A stretch of DNA of 13,005 nt from Nitrososphaeraceae archaeon (GTDB lineage Archaea; Thermoproteota; Nitrososphaeria; Nitrososphaerales; Nitrososphaeraceae). Position 1 is the stretch's first letter. Every line of letters starts with the position of its first letter. The stretch lies in contig JAICHI010000016.1 in NCBI GenBank assembly GCA_025922735.1, positions 1 to 13,005 of the forward strand. The letters run 5' to 3'. A program made the translations under genes and the position numbers. The notes beneath the pieces were generated by a model. It was not told the DNA's origin. It ran no database searches and saw only the letters and a program-made list of their open reading frames with translations. Positions 1 to 6,990 of this stretch are shown here, one piece after another.

Positions 1-275
<275 letters not shown>

Positions 276-279
<4 letters not shown>

Positions 280-452
280 AAGAAAGAAGATTTTCTTCTG
301 AAAACATCAGTTTTAGGTTACAAAAGGTTCACCTTAATCAATTGAGAGAGGAAGCTGTGCAAAAGCGGATTAGCCTAAACACCCTTGCAAATCAAATAAT
401 TGATTCTTATGTAAACTATAGCTCAAACCTTTCAAAAGCAAGACTACAATAG
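276..452 (+). CDS. Small ribbon-helix-helix (CopG/Arc-like) protein, 58 aa
   Basis: A 58-residue reading frame starts at an ATG that overlaps the stop of the winged-helix gene by the ATGA arrangement typical of translational coupling. The protein begins MKERRFSSEN. Its layout fits a ribbon-helix-helix DNA-binding domain: a short strand NISFRL (about residues 10-15), a first helix KVHLNQLREEAVQKR, a turn, and a second helix ISLNTLANQIIDSYVNY. RHH proteins bind DNA as dimers through the strand and often act as autorepressors or antitoxins. No toxin gene is visible beside it; its partner is the winged-helix gene. The family assignment comes from pattern only. An alternative is a small uncharacterised helical protein. 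Confidence 0.7.
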
Positions 453-551
453 ATACTCGCTAGCATTGAATGGATCAGGAGAGCAGACAGACACGCATGC
501 GCACACTCACATTTACACGCCTGCATATGATCCTGTACATACTACTACATC

Positions 552-595
552 CATTAACATGGTTCCATAATGCCATTTAACGTCATGGTTCAATG
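552..595 (+). repeat. Imperfect tandem repeat before winged-helix gene
   Basis: CCATTAAC..ATGGTTC..AT is repeated as CCATTTAACGTCATGGTTC..AT, with the core CATGGTTC at 558-565 and 584-591, 26 bases apart. It ends about a dozen bases before the start of the winged-helix gene, so it could be an operator for that gene or its relative. This is inference; chance cannot be excluded. Confidence 0.35.
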
Positions 596-606
596 TAGCA
601 CGAGAT

Positions 607-882
607 ATGAAGTATAGAAGTAGAACCGAGATAGTCCGCCAGATTCTAGAGATTGCAAATAAGGGTAATCATGGTGCTTTACGGACCAGGATTATGTACG
701 GTGCATTTCTTAGCCTGGCTAAAATTAAAGAGTATTTGAGGCTTCTAACTGATAATGACTTGCTTCGCTATGACAGACAAACACACGCATTCAAGACTAC
801 CGAAAAAGGTCTAAGGTTTCTTGAAATCTACAATAAAATGAGCGATGTGACGAAGACACAACGGCAACATCACCTATGGTAA
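607..882 (+). CDS. Winged-helix transcriptional regulator (paralogue of the gene at 1-279)
   Basis: 91-residue probable DNA-binding protein of the ArnR1-like/HTH_45 winged-helix type. It starts MKYRSRTEIVRQILEIANKG, followed by ALRTRIMYGAFLSLAKIKEYLRLLTDNDLLRYD (helix-turn-helix) and FKTTEKGLRFLEIYNKMSDV. It is clearly related to the gene at the left edge. A 36-base stretch (789-824) is identical to 156-191 although the 5' halves differ, which suggests recent duplication or gene conversion. The ATG at 607 gives a normal N-terminus. The last residues (KTQRQHHLW) look unlike the rest. In the +1 frame, codons from about 857 read NGNITYGKPEEDVPNAENW, so the tail may have been frameshifted in an ACA/AAC-rich stretch. 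No ribbon-helix-helix gene follows this copy. Confidence 0.75.
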   Translation: MKYRSRTEIVRQILEIANKGNHGALRTRIMYGAFLSLAKIKEYLRLLTDNDLLRYDRQTHAFKTTEKGLRFLEIYNKMSDVTKTQRQHHLW

Positions 883-1158
883 ACCCGAAGAAGATGTACC
901 TAATGCAGAAAATTGGTTTGATAATAGTGGTGGTGATGGTAACATTATGAAATGATTTGATGCGAAAATGGCTACTCCTGTGACAGGACGACAGGTGCGG
1001 CTGCTGACAATTATGCACACACACTCTATGGCTAGGCTATCTACATTCAGAGACGCAAACAAACCTCCTACAAAAAACTGCTACCGAAGAAAGTAAAAAA
1101 AGAAGAATAAAAAGAATGTACTTGTCTCCGCAATAGAGAGGGCTGTATCATGCTACTG
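883..1158. other. Non-coding or degenerate stretch
   Basis: No convincing intact gene. A short plus-strand frame at 968-1096 (42 codons) continues, after one stop, the frame that seems to extend the winged-helix tail, so this may be decayed coding sequence. The rest is A-rich and has no recognisable domain. Confidence 0.4.
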
Positions 1159-1699
1159 CTACTCTGCTACTTGTGCTCCCCCCACTGCTTCTTCCACGGC
1201 TGCTTCTCCTCCTATAAATACCCCACCAGAGTTCTCTCTCTTTTCAATGATTATCTTGCTAGGTTAAGTAACAATAATGTAAGGTGCAGACCCTGAGTTC
1301 GTATAGCTGAAAATAACATCTCTGCAATTTCGCTCTGTGATTTGTCTACGAGTTTGTTCCACAATTCTCTGAGGTATTTTTTGGCCTTGCTATCCCCCTC
1401 AACACGGTCTATATCTTGCTCCGTAACTTTTTTGTCTATTATCTCACGGGCAAGCTTATCGAGGTCTTCTCTTCTTGGCTGATGACTCCCTGCGATATTG
1501 CAGCATAAATCGCACCCCTTATGTCTTCCACGTTTTGAGGTGTTGACACAACACTCGCCCTCTTATATACACGATAGGTATTCAATGCACTTTGAAACGC
1601 TTTAGCGTTAGGGTGTGCAGTATCGATTTCAAACTGTCCATCTAGTTGTCTACTCAAAAAAGTTTCAACTTCAGAGGGGCCGCCTACAACAGAAGACAT
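1159..1699 (-). pseudogene. Decayed gene of unknown function, at least two frameshifts and one stop
   Basis: Protein-like sequence can be followed through three frames on the minus strand. Frame one starts at the ATG at 1699 (MSSVVGGPSEVETFLSRQLD) and is sensible to about 1475, ending near SQEE. It then appears to continue one base back as EDLDKLAREIIDKKVTEQD ... YLRELWNKLVDKSQSEIAE, to about 1325. A third frame then reads DVIFSYTNSGSAPYIIVT, meets TAA at 1264-1266, and goes on as PSKIIIEKRENSGGVFIGG to a TAG at 1159-1161. A TATA-like box (GATTTAATCC, 1726-1735) lies about 30 bases before the ATG, so the start is plausible. Restored, the protein would be about 180 residues with no domain I recognise. 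The lesions could be true decay or sequencing error; the longest intact piece (1439-1699) would be 86 residues. Confidence 0.6.
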
Positions 1700-1725
1700 T
1701 CAGCTGGCTAGCTTTGAGAGAGATA

Positions 1726-1735
1726 GATTTAATCC
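1726..1735 (-). promoter_or_regulatory. TATA-like box for the decayed gene
   Basis: Minus-strand GGATTAAATC is centred about 30 bases before the ATG at 1699, the spacing expected for a leaderless archaeal transcript. Confidence 0.4.
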
Positions 1736-1890
1736 TTCGGTAATTCTGCGGCGTCGACGATGTGTCTATGTAGTTGAACACACTTGTCTTGAAGATTTTA
1801 GCTGCGTGACTATTTGGAGCAATGGATAACGGGACATATCAAGAAGTGCTGAAGAGGAGGGCCCATTCCTCGAGGTAAACTAGAAAAATA

Positions 1891-1898
1891 AAGGAGAG
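1891..1898 (+). promoter_or_regulatory. Shine-Dalgarno site of the secreted-protein gene
   Basis: AAGGAGAG lies 11 bases before the ATG at 1910. It decides the start and differs from most genes in this window, which look leaderless. Confidence 0.7.
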
Positions 1899-1909
1899 TG
1901 GAATAGCAT

Positions 1910-2773
1910 ATGAAAAACAACAACAATACTAAAAATATCACAGCAGCAGTAGCAATCGCTGCTGTTTTATTATTATTTATAATGATGATTTCAGCAGCAC
2001 CACCAGCAAGAACAACAACAGCATCGGCTCAAATGACATTCGACGAGTGGTGCGGCGCAATTTGTAATACACAAGAAGAATCAAGCCAAAACATGGAAAA
2101 AGCTGGGGAAGAGTTAGAAGCAGAGCAAACAGCAGAAGAAGAACAATTCGGCGGCGGAGAAGGAAATGTGCCAACTGTAGATGAGTTTGCGGATGAGGTA
2201 CAAGCGAAAGGAGAATTTGATGACCAGAGAGAAGCAGAGGAACAAGCAGATAACGGAATAGAAGATCCAGAAAACACAGCATCAGTGAGACTTTTGCAAT
2301 ATGATCTAGCCCTTAAAACCGAATTGCTCAATCAGACCTTTACAAGGATGCTAAACAGCAGTGAGACGTCAGATATTGAAGAAGCCGAAGAAGAGATTGA
2401 TAGCGATGGAGAAACAGCACAGCTCCAAATAATATCTTATATATTTGAAGAAGACAACCCAAATGACGATATACGCATCTACACAGCAGCAGGCGAAACA
2501 GTAGAGAATTTAACAAGCGTTATTGCAACCAACAACATAAACACAACAGACATTGAACTATTCGGAAATGGCCGCATGATAATCACTTGTGATGGCGCAA
2601 ATAGCTTTGATGAAGCAGATGATACTAGAATCTATGCACCACACAATTACACTGTTATAAATGGCTACAGATATGCAAACAGCACAATCTATGATTCAGC
2701 AGGCCAGGAAATCCTAAAGACAGGTATCCCAAGATTGCAAAGTTCAACAGAGGCTGCTGGAGCGCTGTGTTAA
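1910..2773 (+). CDS. Secreted acidic protein with many N-glycosylation sequons, unknown function
   Basis: 287 residues. The N-terminus has Lys plus an Asn run (MKNNNNTKN), a hydrophobic segment at about 10-29 and an Ala-x-Ala site near 38-40 (TASA-QM), as in a Sec signal peptide or anchor. The mature part is strongly acidic, with Glu-rich, probably helical stretches at about 55-120 and 155-165. Six N-x-S/T sequons follow (about 141, 149, 200, 211, 246, 257), consistent with glycosylation outside the cell. Four cysteines (48, 52, 227, 287) could form two disulfides; the last is the C-terminal residue. The C-terminal half looks like mixed strands. No catalytic motif or known domain was recognised. 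It sits alone between a decayed gene and RNase P RNA. A cell-surface or exported role is inference. Confidence 0.75.
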   Translation: MKNNNNTKNITAAVAIAAVLLLFIMMISAAPPARTTTASAQMTFDEWCGAICNTQEESSQNMEKAGEELEAEQTAEEEQFGGGEGNVPTVDEFADEVQAKGEFDDQREAEEQADNGIEDPENTASVRLLQYDLALKTELLNQTFTRMLNSSETSDIEEAEEEIDSDGETAQLQIISYIFEEDNPNDDIRIYTAAGETVENLTSVIATNNINTTDIELFGNGRMIITCDGANSFDEADDTRIYAPHNYTVINGYRYANSTIYDSAGQEILKTGIPRLQSSTEAAGALC

Positions 2774-2826
2774 TAATTGACGCAATGCATGCCTTGGTAG
2801 AGAGAGAGAACAAAAAGAACCTTATC

Positions 2827-2832
2827 TTTTTT
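2827..2832 (+). terminator. T-tract after the secreted-protein gene
   Basis: A run of six T about 50 bases after the stop could end transcription, as archaeal RNA polymerase terminates at T-runs without needing a hairpin. It lies just beyond the 3' end of the opposite-strand RNase P RNA. Confidence 0.35.
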
Positions 2833-2859
2833 CCAAGATTGTGTTTTTGATAAAATATG

Positions 2860-3147
2860 GTGCGTGCCAGCAATAACTCTCCTTCTGTTCTAAGCGGGAT
2901 TCCGCTGAGCAGCCAACCTGAGCAGGTGCAGGGCCTTGTGCTCTATTTAGCCTTGCTCCACCCGGGTCGGCAGTTTCATTCCAGTATCAGAGACCTCAGG
3001 CTATTCACCATCATCGTGGCATTCTGACTGGATATCTTTTCTGTTCCGTTGCCAGCCGTCTCCGGCTAATTATCGCTAATTCGGGTGCCTGCAATGAGGG
3101 AGGAGTTTCCTCTCTTTCGAGTAACCCACCCACTGGCTCACACGCAG
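2860..3147 (-). ncRNA. rnpB: RNase P RNA (archaeal type)
   Basis: Catalytic RNA of RNase P, which removes 5' leaders from pre-tRNAs. On the minus strand the conserved blocks appear in order: GAGGAAACUCCUCC (5' strand of P4, near 3105-3118); GGAACAGAAAAGAUAU; GACCCGGGUGGAGCAAGGC followed by AAAUAGAGC; GGUUGGCUGCUC; and CAGAAGGAGAGUUA (3' strand of P4). The ends pair as P1: GCGU near 3145 with ACGC near 2862, and GCCAG with CUGGC, with an internal bulge. This gives about 285 bases, normal for archaea. The P4 pairing shows one mismatch or bulge when the 5' strand is aligned to the bacterial form. Ends are estimated from P1 and may be off by a few bases. Confidence 0.9.
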
Positions 3148-3164
3148 TATCAATGGACAGAATT

Positions 3165-3174
3165 GATATTAAAA
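3165..3174 (-). promoter_or_regulatory. TATA box of RNase P RNA
   Basis: Minus-strand TTTTAATATC is centred about 25 bases before the inferred 5' end of P1, matching archaeal spacing and supporting that end. Confidence 0.6.
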
Positions 3175-3208
3175 CCTAGGCGTTACTTACTAGTCTTCCT
3201 AAAGTAAT

Positions 3209-3730
3209 TTAATTTCTTACCAGTTGAGGAAAGTACTCCTTTTCCAGCTCAACCACTTGCTCTTCTGTTTCTGCATCTGCATAGTCGTGTAAAAGGTTGG
3301 CATTGAGCTTAAGAAATGTGTGGCCCCACTTGAACTTGTCCATCATTTTTGCCGCAAGCTCCTTTTCATTCAAGATGTAGAGTGCGCCTGCAAGGGCCTC
3401 TACGCTCGATAGCTTGCCCAGCTTGGCATAGTTGGTTGGGTTTGCAGCCAGCATTGCGGGGAGCCTTCTCGCTATTCCCCGAGCGGCAAGGTGCTGATGC
3501 TTTAGCACCTCGTCTGCGCGCTCCCATGAACAGTCAATAGCGCATACAGAATCTGCCACTTTATGGTCGTGTCTCAAAACAAGAGCTTCTGAGAATGGGT
3601 TAAGCACAAGAGTATTCCTCGAGATATACCTGACGGGCGCTGCTAAGCGGAACCTGACTAGCTTGGCTGCAGTACACTTGAACGGATCGTCTTGGTGGAG
3701 CATGTAGATTAGCGGCTTCATACTATTCAT
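3209..3730 (-). CDS. tsr3: rRNA aminocarboxypropyltransferase Tsr3 (DUF367)
   Basis: Transfers the 3-amino-3-carboxypropyl group of S-adenosylmethionine to a hypermodified uridine (N1-methylpseudouridine) in small-subunit rRNA. The 173 residues show the family layout: an N-terminal RLI-like domain with HQDDPFKCTAAKLVRF (about 12-27), LNPFSEALVLRHD (43-55), AIDCSWERADEVL (64-76), and the DUF367 core RRLPAMLAANPTNYAKLGKL then SSVEALAGALYIL (89-120). The length is typical of archaeal forms. The ATG at 3730 is chosen because a TATA-like box (AATAAAAAC) lies 25 bases upstream, implying a leaderless message; an in-frame ATG three codons on is possible. It is divergent from the helicase gene. Confidence 0.92.
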   Translation of the reverse strand: MNSMKPLIYMLHQDDPFKCTAAKLVRFRLAAPVRYISRNTLVLNPFSEALVLRHDHKVADSVCAIDCSWERADEVLKHQHLAARGIARRLPAMLAANPTNYAKLGKLSSVEALAGALYILNEKELAAKMMDKFKWGHTFLKLNANLLHDYADAETEEQVVELEKEYFPQLVRN

Positions 3731-3750
3731 GTTTAGCCAAGATCATTAAA

Positions 3751-3759
3751 GTTTTTATT
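3751..3759 (-). promoter_or_regulatory. TATA box of tsr3
   Basis: Minus-strand AATAAAAAC is centred about 25 bases before the tsr3 ATG, leaving no room for a leader. The divergent helicase promoter must share this short gap. Confidence 0.6.
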
Positions 3760-3801
3760 CGCTTGACTTTCACTTGTTGCGTGCCGCCAGCGATATCTAC
3801 A

Positions 3802-5085
3802 ATGCATTTTCCATTTGAGCTAAAAAAGGATCAGCTGGAGGCTGCCAAAGCATGGATTGACAATGGCTGCCGTGGATCTGTCATCTTTAGCACCGGCACC
3901 GGCAAGACAGAGATCGCATTTGAGTGTGCAAGGTGGGCAGCTAAGCTGTCAGGACAGGATCGCTTTACAATATTGGTTCTAGTTCCAAGGATAGTGCTGA
4001 TAGAGCAAAACGTTAGGCGTCTGCGGCGGTATGGCATTTCTGATGAACACATTGGCATGTACTACGGTGAGCACAAGGACATTAGAGAGATCACTATTAG
4101 CACATACCAGAGTGCCATCAATAATTACAACCTGATAAGGAGTGCTAACATGGTAGTACTTGACGAAGTCCATCTTGTCAGCGAAAGCGCAGTTGCATTT
4201 GACAGCATCTTTGATATTATAGTAGAAGATTCGAGCAAGGCGATTCTAGGACTCACTGCGACCATAAATGAAAAGGACCCAAAATATCAAACAATCCTAA
4301 CTGTCGTCCCGCCTGTAAAGAAATACATGATCAAAGATGCAGTCACGGATGGCAGGCTGGCCAAGCCAATCGTCAAGCCAGTAGAAGTCAGCTTTACGTC
4401 GGAAGAGCAAAAACGTTATGATGAGGCAAGTTCAGCAATAAAGGATATCTCAAGAAAGCTTCAGGCATATGATCCGGTGAAGATGACCAAGATACTAATG
4501 CGTGGTGGGTCTCGGGCATCAATGGCAAAAATATGGTTTGCTAATGTGCGAAAACGCAAAGAATTGCTCAGTGCTACCAAACAGAAGCTACTCAAAGCAG
4601 CCGAGCTGATCAAGAAGCATACAGGCGAGCGCATCATGATCTTTAGTGAAACTATCGACTCAATTCAACAATTAAAAGCGATATTGGAAGCAAATGGAAT
4701 ACCAGCGCAAACAATACACAACGGAATCAAACCAAAGGAGAGAAAGGAGATCTTGGAAAGCTGGGGTAAAGATTATTTTCCATTACTGTCGGTGCACACC
4801 CTTGAAATTGGGTACGATGTACCGCAAGTTGGCATTGCAATAATTATTGCAAGCACATCTAATATGAACCAAGTCGCGCAAAGGATTGGACGGGTCGTAA
4901 GGAAAGTAGATGGAAAGGATCAGGCGCTTGTATACGTAGTATACGTTAGTGGCACCAAAGATGACAATGTGCTAAAGGTGGTCAAGGCGGCAGTTGAAAA
5001 GGAAGATCAGAGAACCGCAACTGTTAGTGTCCCAAAGGGCAAGAGGCCTACGCATGGTCAAAAGACTATCACAAAATTCTCATAG
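3802..5085 (+). CDS. SF2 DNA/RNA helicase, SSL2/XPB-like (COG1061 type)
   Basis: ATP-driven superfamily 2 helicase, 427 residues from the ATG at 3802. All core motifs are visible: Q-like region MHFPFELKKDQLEAA; Walker A STGTGKT (30-36); Ia LVPRIVLIEQ; Ib ISTYQSA; II DEVH (121-124); III LTATI (151-155); IV IMIFSETIDSIQQL; V TLEIGYDVPQVG; VI QVAQRIGRVVR. The DEVH box and RGRVVR-like motif VI place it with the ResIII/SSL2 group rather than the DEAD-box RNA helicases. No damage-recognition or nuclease domain is appended. The frame is open from a TTG at 3763, but the 13 extra residues (rich in Cys and Pro) look non-native, so the ATG is preferred. It converges with, and overlaps by 6 bases, the PD-(D/E)XK-like gene. 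Its substrate is unknown; a repair role is inference. Confidence 0.88.
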   Translation: MHFPFELKKDQLEAAKAWIDNGCRGSVIFSTGTGKTEIAFECARWAAKLSGQDRFTILVLVPRIVLIEQNVRRLRRYGISDEHIGMYYGEHKDIREITISTYQSAINNYNLIRSANMVVLDEVHLVSESAVAFDSIFDIIVEDSSKAILGLTATINEKDPKYQTILTVVPPVKKYMIKDAVTDGRLAKPIVKPVEVSFTSEEQKRYDEASSAIKDISRKLQAYDPVKMTKILMRGGSRASMAKIWFANVRKRKELLSATKQKLLKAAELIKKHTGERIMIFSETIDSIQQLKAILEANGIPAQTIHNGIKPKERKEILESWGKDYFPLLSVHTLEIGYDVPQVGIAIIIASTSNMNQVAQRIGRVVRKVDGKDQALVYVVYVSGTKDDNVLKVVKAAVEKEDQRTATVSVPKGKRPTHGQKTITKFS

Positions 5086-5736
5086 GTCTATGCTGGTAGA
5101 CAACATTCCGCCCACGTGCTCAAAGTACGAATCGATGTCCATCTCGACTACCTTACCTGCATCTATATTTATGATGTATGTTATGTGTAGCCGGCCGTTT
5201 AGAATCTCATCTTCAGTCACAGGTGGATTCTTGTAATATTTATCACACAGTACTTTGACTTTTTTAATCTCACTTGGTCTTCTGTCTCGAGGCGGACGCC
5301 TGAACAGGGCCGGTATCGGAAGGATGCTGACAGGCGGAGTAGCCAAGACGAACTGATTTGCATGCTTGCTATAGCGCGCTATCTTGCTTGCAATCCTCGC
5401 AACATAGTAGGACAGCGGATCGAGCGCGTGCTCTGGCGGAATAAAGCCTGTCTCAATTTCAACAATGGCTGCGCCTTCCCCCTTTTCTGCATATACATCA
5501 CAGATCAAAATGTCTGTCAGCTGCTTCTCCACGTCAACTTTATAGCCATAGCGGATCAGGTGCTTGGCGCATACAAGCTCCATCGCTGAATGATTTATCT
5601 TAACAAGGTTTCTCATGTAGAGCTCGATGAGTCTGTTCTTTACAAAGTTCATTCTCTCCACTACTTCTTCAGGTTCACCGGCTGACATTCTGCCAGAGAG
5701 CGATGTCACGTCTGCAACAAAGCGCTGTAAATCCAA
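5080..5736 (-). CDS. Conserved hypothetical, probable PD-(D/E)XK nuclease-fold protein
   Basis: 218 residues. The middle looks like a PD-(D/E)XK nuclease core: a helix with Glu (AMELVCAKHLIRYGYKVDVE, about 51-70), a strand with Asp (QLTDILICDVYA, Asp75/Asp80), then AAIVEIETG (Glu93, Glu95), followed by a helix and strand (ASKIARYSKHANQFVLATPP). The usual Lys of E-x-K is replaced by Glu in EIE, so catalysis is uncertain. The N-terminus is helical (about 1-45). The start is TTG at 5736: a stop codon directly precedes it and TTTAAAACTATACTC lies about 27 bases upstream, fitting a leaderless transcript. Met17 is an alternative start. It converges with the SF2 helicase, overlapping by 6 bases, and is divergent from the hydroxyacyl-CoA dehydrogenase. 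Fold assignment is inference from motif spacing. Confidence 0.75.
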   Translation of the reverse strand: MDLQRFVADVTSLSGRMSAGEPEEVVERMNFVKNRLIELYMRNLVKINHSAMELVCAKHLIRYGYKVDVEKQLTDILICDVYAEKGEGAAIVEIETGFIPPEHALDPLSYYVARIASKIARYSKHANQFVLATPPVSILPIPALFRRPPRDRRPSEIKKVKVLCDKYYKNPPVTEDEILNGRLHITYIINIDAGKVVEMDIDSYFEHVGGMLSTSIDL

Positions 5737-5755
5737 TTATCACAACAATATAGCC

Positions 5756-5770
5756 GAGTATAGTTTTAAA
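5756..5770 (-). promoter_or_regulatory. TATA box of the PD-(D/E)XK-like gene
   Basis: Minus-strand TTTAAAACTATACTC is centred 27 bases before the TTG start and supports that unusual start codon. Confidence 0.5.
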
Positions 5771-5790
5771 GGTGATGCTCAATTAGCAAC

Positions 5791-5800
5791 ATTAAAAATT
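5791..5800 (+). promoter_or_regulatory. TATA box of the hydroxyacyl-CoA dehydrogenase gene
   Basis: ATTAAAAATT is centred about 31 bases before the ATG at 5826, consistent with a near-leaderless transcript. Confidence 0.5.
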
Positions 5801-5825
5801 CCCCAAGAGTCATGCTTATGTCATA

Positions 5826-6977
5826 ATGTCACTCTCAGCAATCAATAAGATAACCATCCTTGGGTCTGGTATTATGGGCCACGGTATTGCTCAGGTATCT
5901 GCAATGGCCGGCTACAATGTAGCCTTGCGCGACATCGAGCAGTCTTTTCTTGACAAAGCAATGGAGAAAATAAAATGGTCGCTCAACAAGCTGGTTGAAA
6001 AACAGAAGCTGTCACAGACAGAGGCGGACAAGATCTTTGCTAGAATCACACCAGTAGTTGACATGAAGCAGGCTCTCAAAGGTACAGACCTGCTCATTGA
6101 AGCAGTGCCAGAGGACATGAACTTGAAAAGGAAGGTATATGCAGAGGTTGATAGCTTTGCAGAGAGCAGAACGCTTTATGCTTCAAACACAAGCACTCTT
6201 CCAATCACAGAAATGGCTGCACTGACTAGCAGGCCAGACCGGTTTATCGGCCTTCACTTTTTCAATCCACCACAGCTAATGCCCTTAGTAGAAGTGATAC
6301 CGGGCGGCAAAACCAACCAAAGCATGATTGACATGACAACAGGTCTTGTGCAAAAGATGGGCAAGCAGCCAGTGCTCTGTAAAAAAGATGTCGCCGGCTT
6401 TATTGTTAACCGCATCTTTATACCGCTTGTTCACGAAGCTGTCTACTGCCAAGAAAGAGACAACGTTCCAATGACTACTATAGATTCGGCAGTCAAATTC
6501 AAGCTATCATTTCCAATGGGGATATTCGAGCTTGCCGATTATAGTGGCCTTGACGTGATACACAAAGCGACTGTCGAGATGTATTCTCGAGACAAGAAGG
6601 TCATCCGGCCCCATCCCAAGATAAAGCAGCTGTTTGATGAAAAGAATCTGGGCCAGAAGTCTGGCAAGGGCTTTTATGAATACAAGAGTGACAAGTACGA
6701 GCGTATAAACCTGACAGAGCAAGAGGCTGCAAAGTACAATCCAATTGCTCTGATCGGAGTAGCTGCCAACAATGCGGCGTGGCTTATTTCAAACGGTGTG
6801 TGCAGCAAGGAAGATTTGGAAAAGGCGCTCAAGCTTGGCATGGGGTTGAAAAAGGAGCTGTTCACCACAGTACAAGAATTTGGGGTCAAAAATATCGTTC
6901 GCAGTCTGCAAGACTTGGCTGCAAAATATGGGCCGTTCTATGGTCCTGATCCATACTTGGTCAACTATCAAGATTGA
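5826..6977 (+). CDS. 3-hydroxyacyl-CoA dehydrogenase (3-hydroxybutyryl-CoA dehydrogenase)
   Basis: NAD-dependent oxidation of (S)-3-hydroxyacyl-CoA to 3-oxoacyl-CoA. In thaumarchaea an enzyme of this family works in the 3-hydroxypropionate/4-hydroxybutyrate carbon-fixation cycle, on the way from crotonyl-CoA to acetyl-CoA; that role here is inference. The 383 residues contain a Rossmann motif GSGIMGHGIAQ (13-23), acidic Asp36 for NAD, SNTSTLPI (Ser120), the catalytic HFFNPP (His144) with Glu156, and Asn195 in GFIVNR. The first C-terminal helical domain ends with GKGFYEY. A second helical repeat follows (NPIALIGVAANNAAWLISNG ... LGMGLKKELF), making it longer than minimal 280-residue forms. No crotonase domain is fused. 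Its 3' end lies 13 bases from that of the convergent LOG-like gene. Confidence 0.92.
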   Translation: MSLSAINKITILGSGIMGHGIAQVSAMAGYNVALRDIEQSFLDKAMEKIKWSLNKLVEKQKLSQTEADKIFARITPVVDMKQALKGTDLLIEAVPEDMNLKRKVYAEVDSFAESRTLYASNTSTLPITEMAALTSRPDRFIGLHFFNPPQLMPLVEVIPGGKTNQSMIDMTTGLVQKMGKQPVLCKKDVAGFIVNRIFIPLVHEAVYCQERDNVPMTTIDSAVKFKLSFPMGIFELADYSGLDVIHKATVEMYSRDKKVIRPHPKIKQLFDEKNLGQKSGKGFYEYKSDKYERINLTEQEAAKYNPIALIGVAANNAAWLISNGVCSKEDLEKALKLGMGLKKELFTTVQEFGVKNIVRSLQDLAAKYGPFYGPDPYLVNYQD

Positions 6978-6990
6978 TAGTTCTTCCGAC

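Noticed and set aside
876..950. 24-codon frame MVNPKKMYLMQKIGLIIVVV overlapping the stop of the second winged-helix gene, with a hydrophobic run
   Set aside because: The overlap mimics the ATGA coupling of the first copy, but the peptide has no relation to the RHH protein. Its hydrophobic run comes from GTG/GGT repeats, and another frame over the same bases looks more protein-like.
1466..1486. Programmed -1 frameshift site in the minus-strand gene
   Set aside because: The junction is a purine run (GAAGAGAAG) without a canonical slippery heptamer. Two further lesions downstream make decay or sequence error more likely.
1819..1878. Short plus-strand frame MDNGTYQEVLKRRAHSSR upstream of the secreted protein
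   Set aside because: It is very short, has no ribosome-binding site, and overlaps a GC-rich small hairpin; it is best seen as chance.
1977..2331. Two minus-strand frames of about 100 codons rich in Leu or Ser
   Set aside because: They are antisense to the secreted-protein gene. Their Leu/Ser bias follows from its Glu/Ala/Gln codons, and neither has a promoter or motif.
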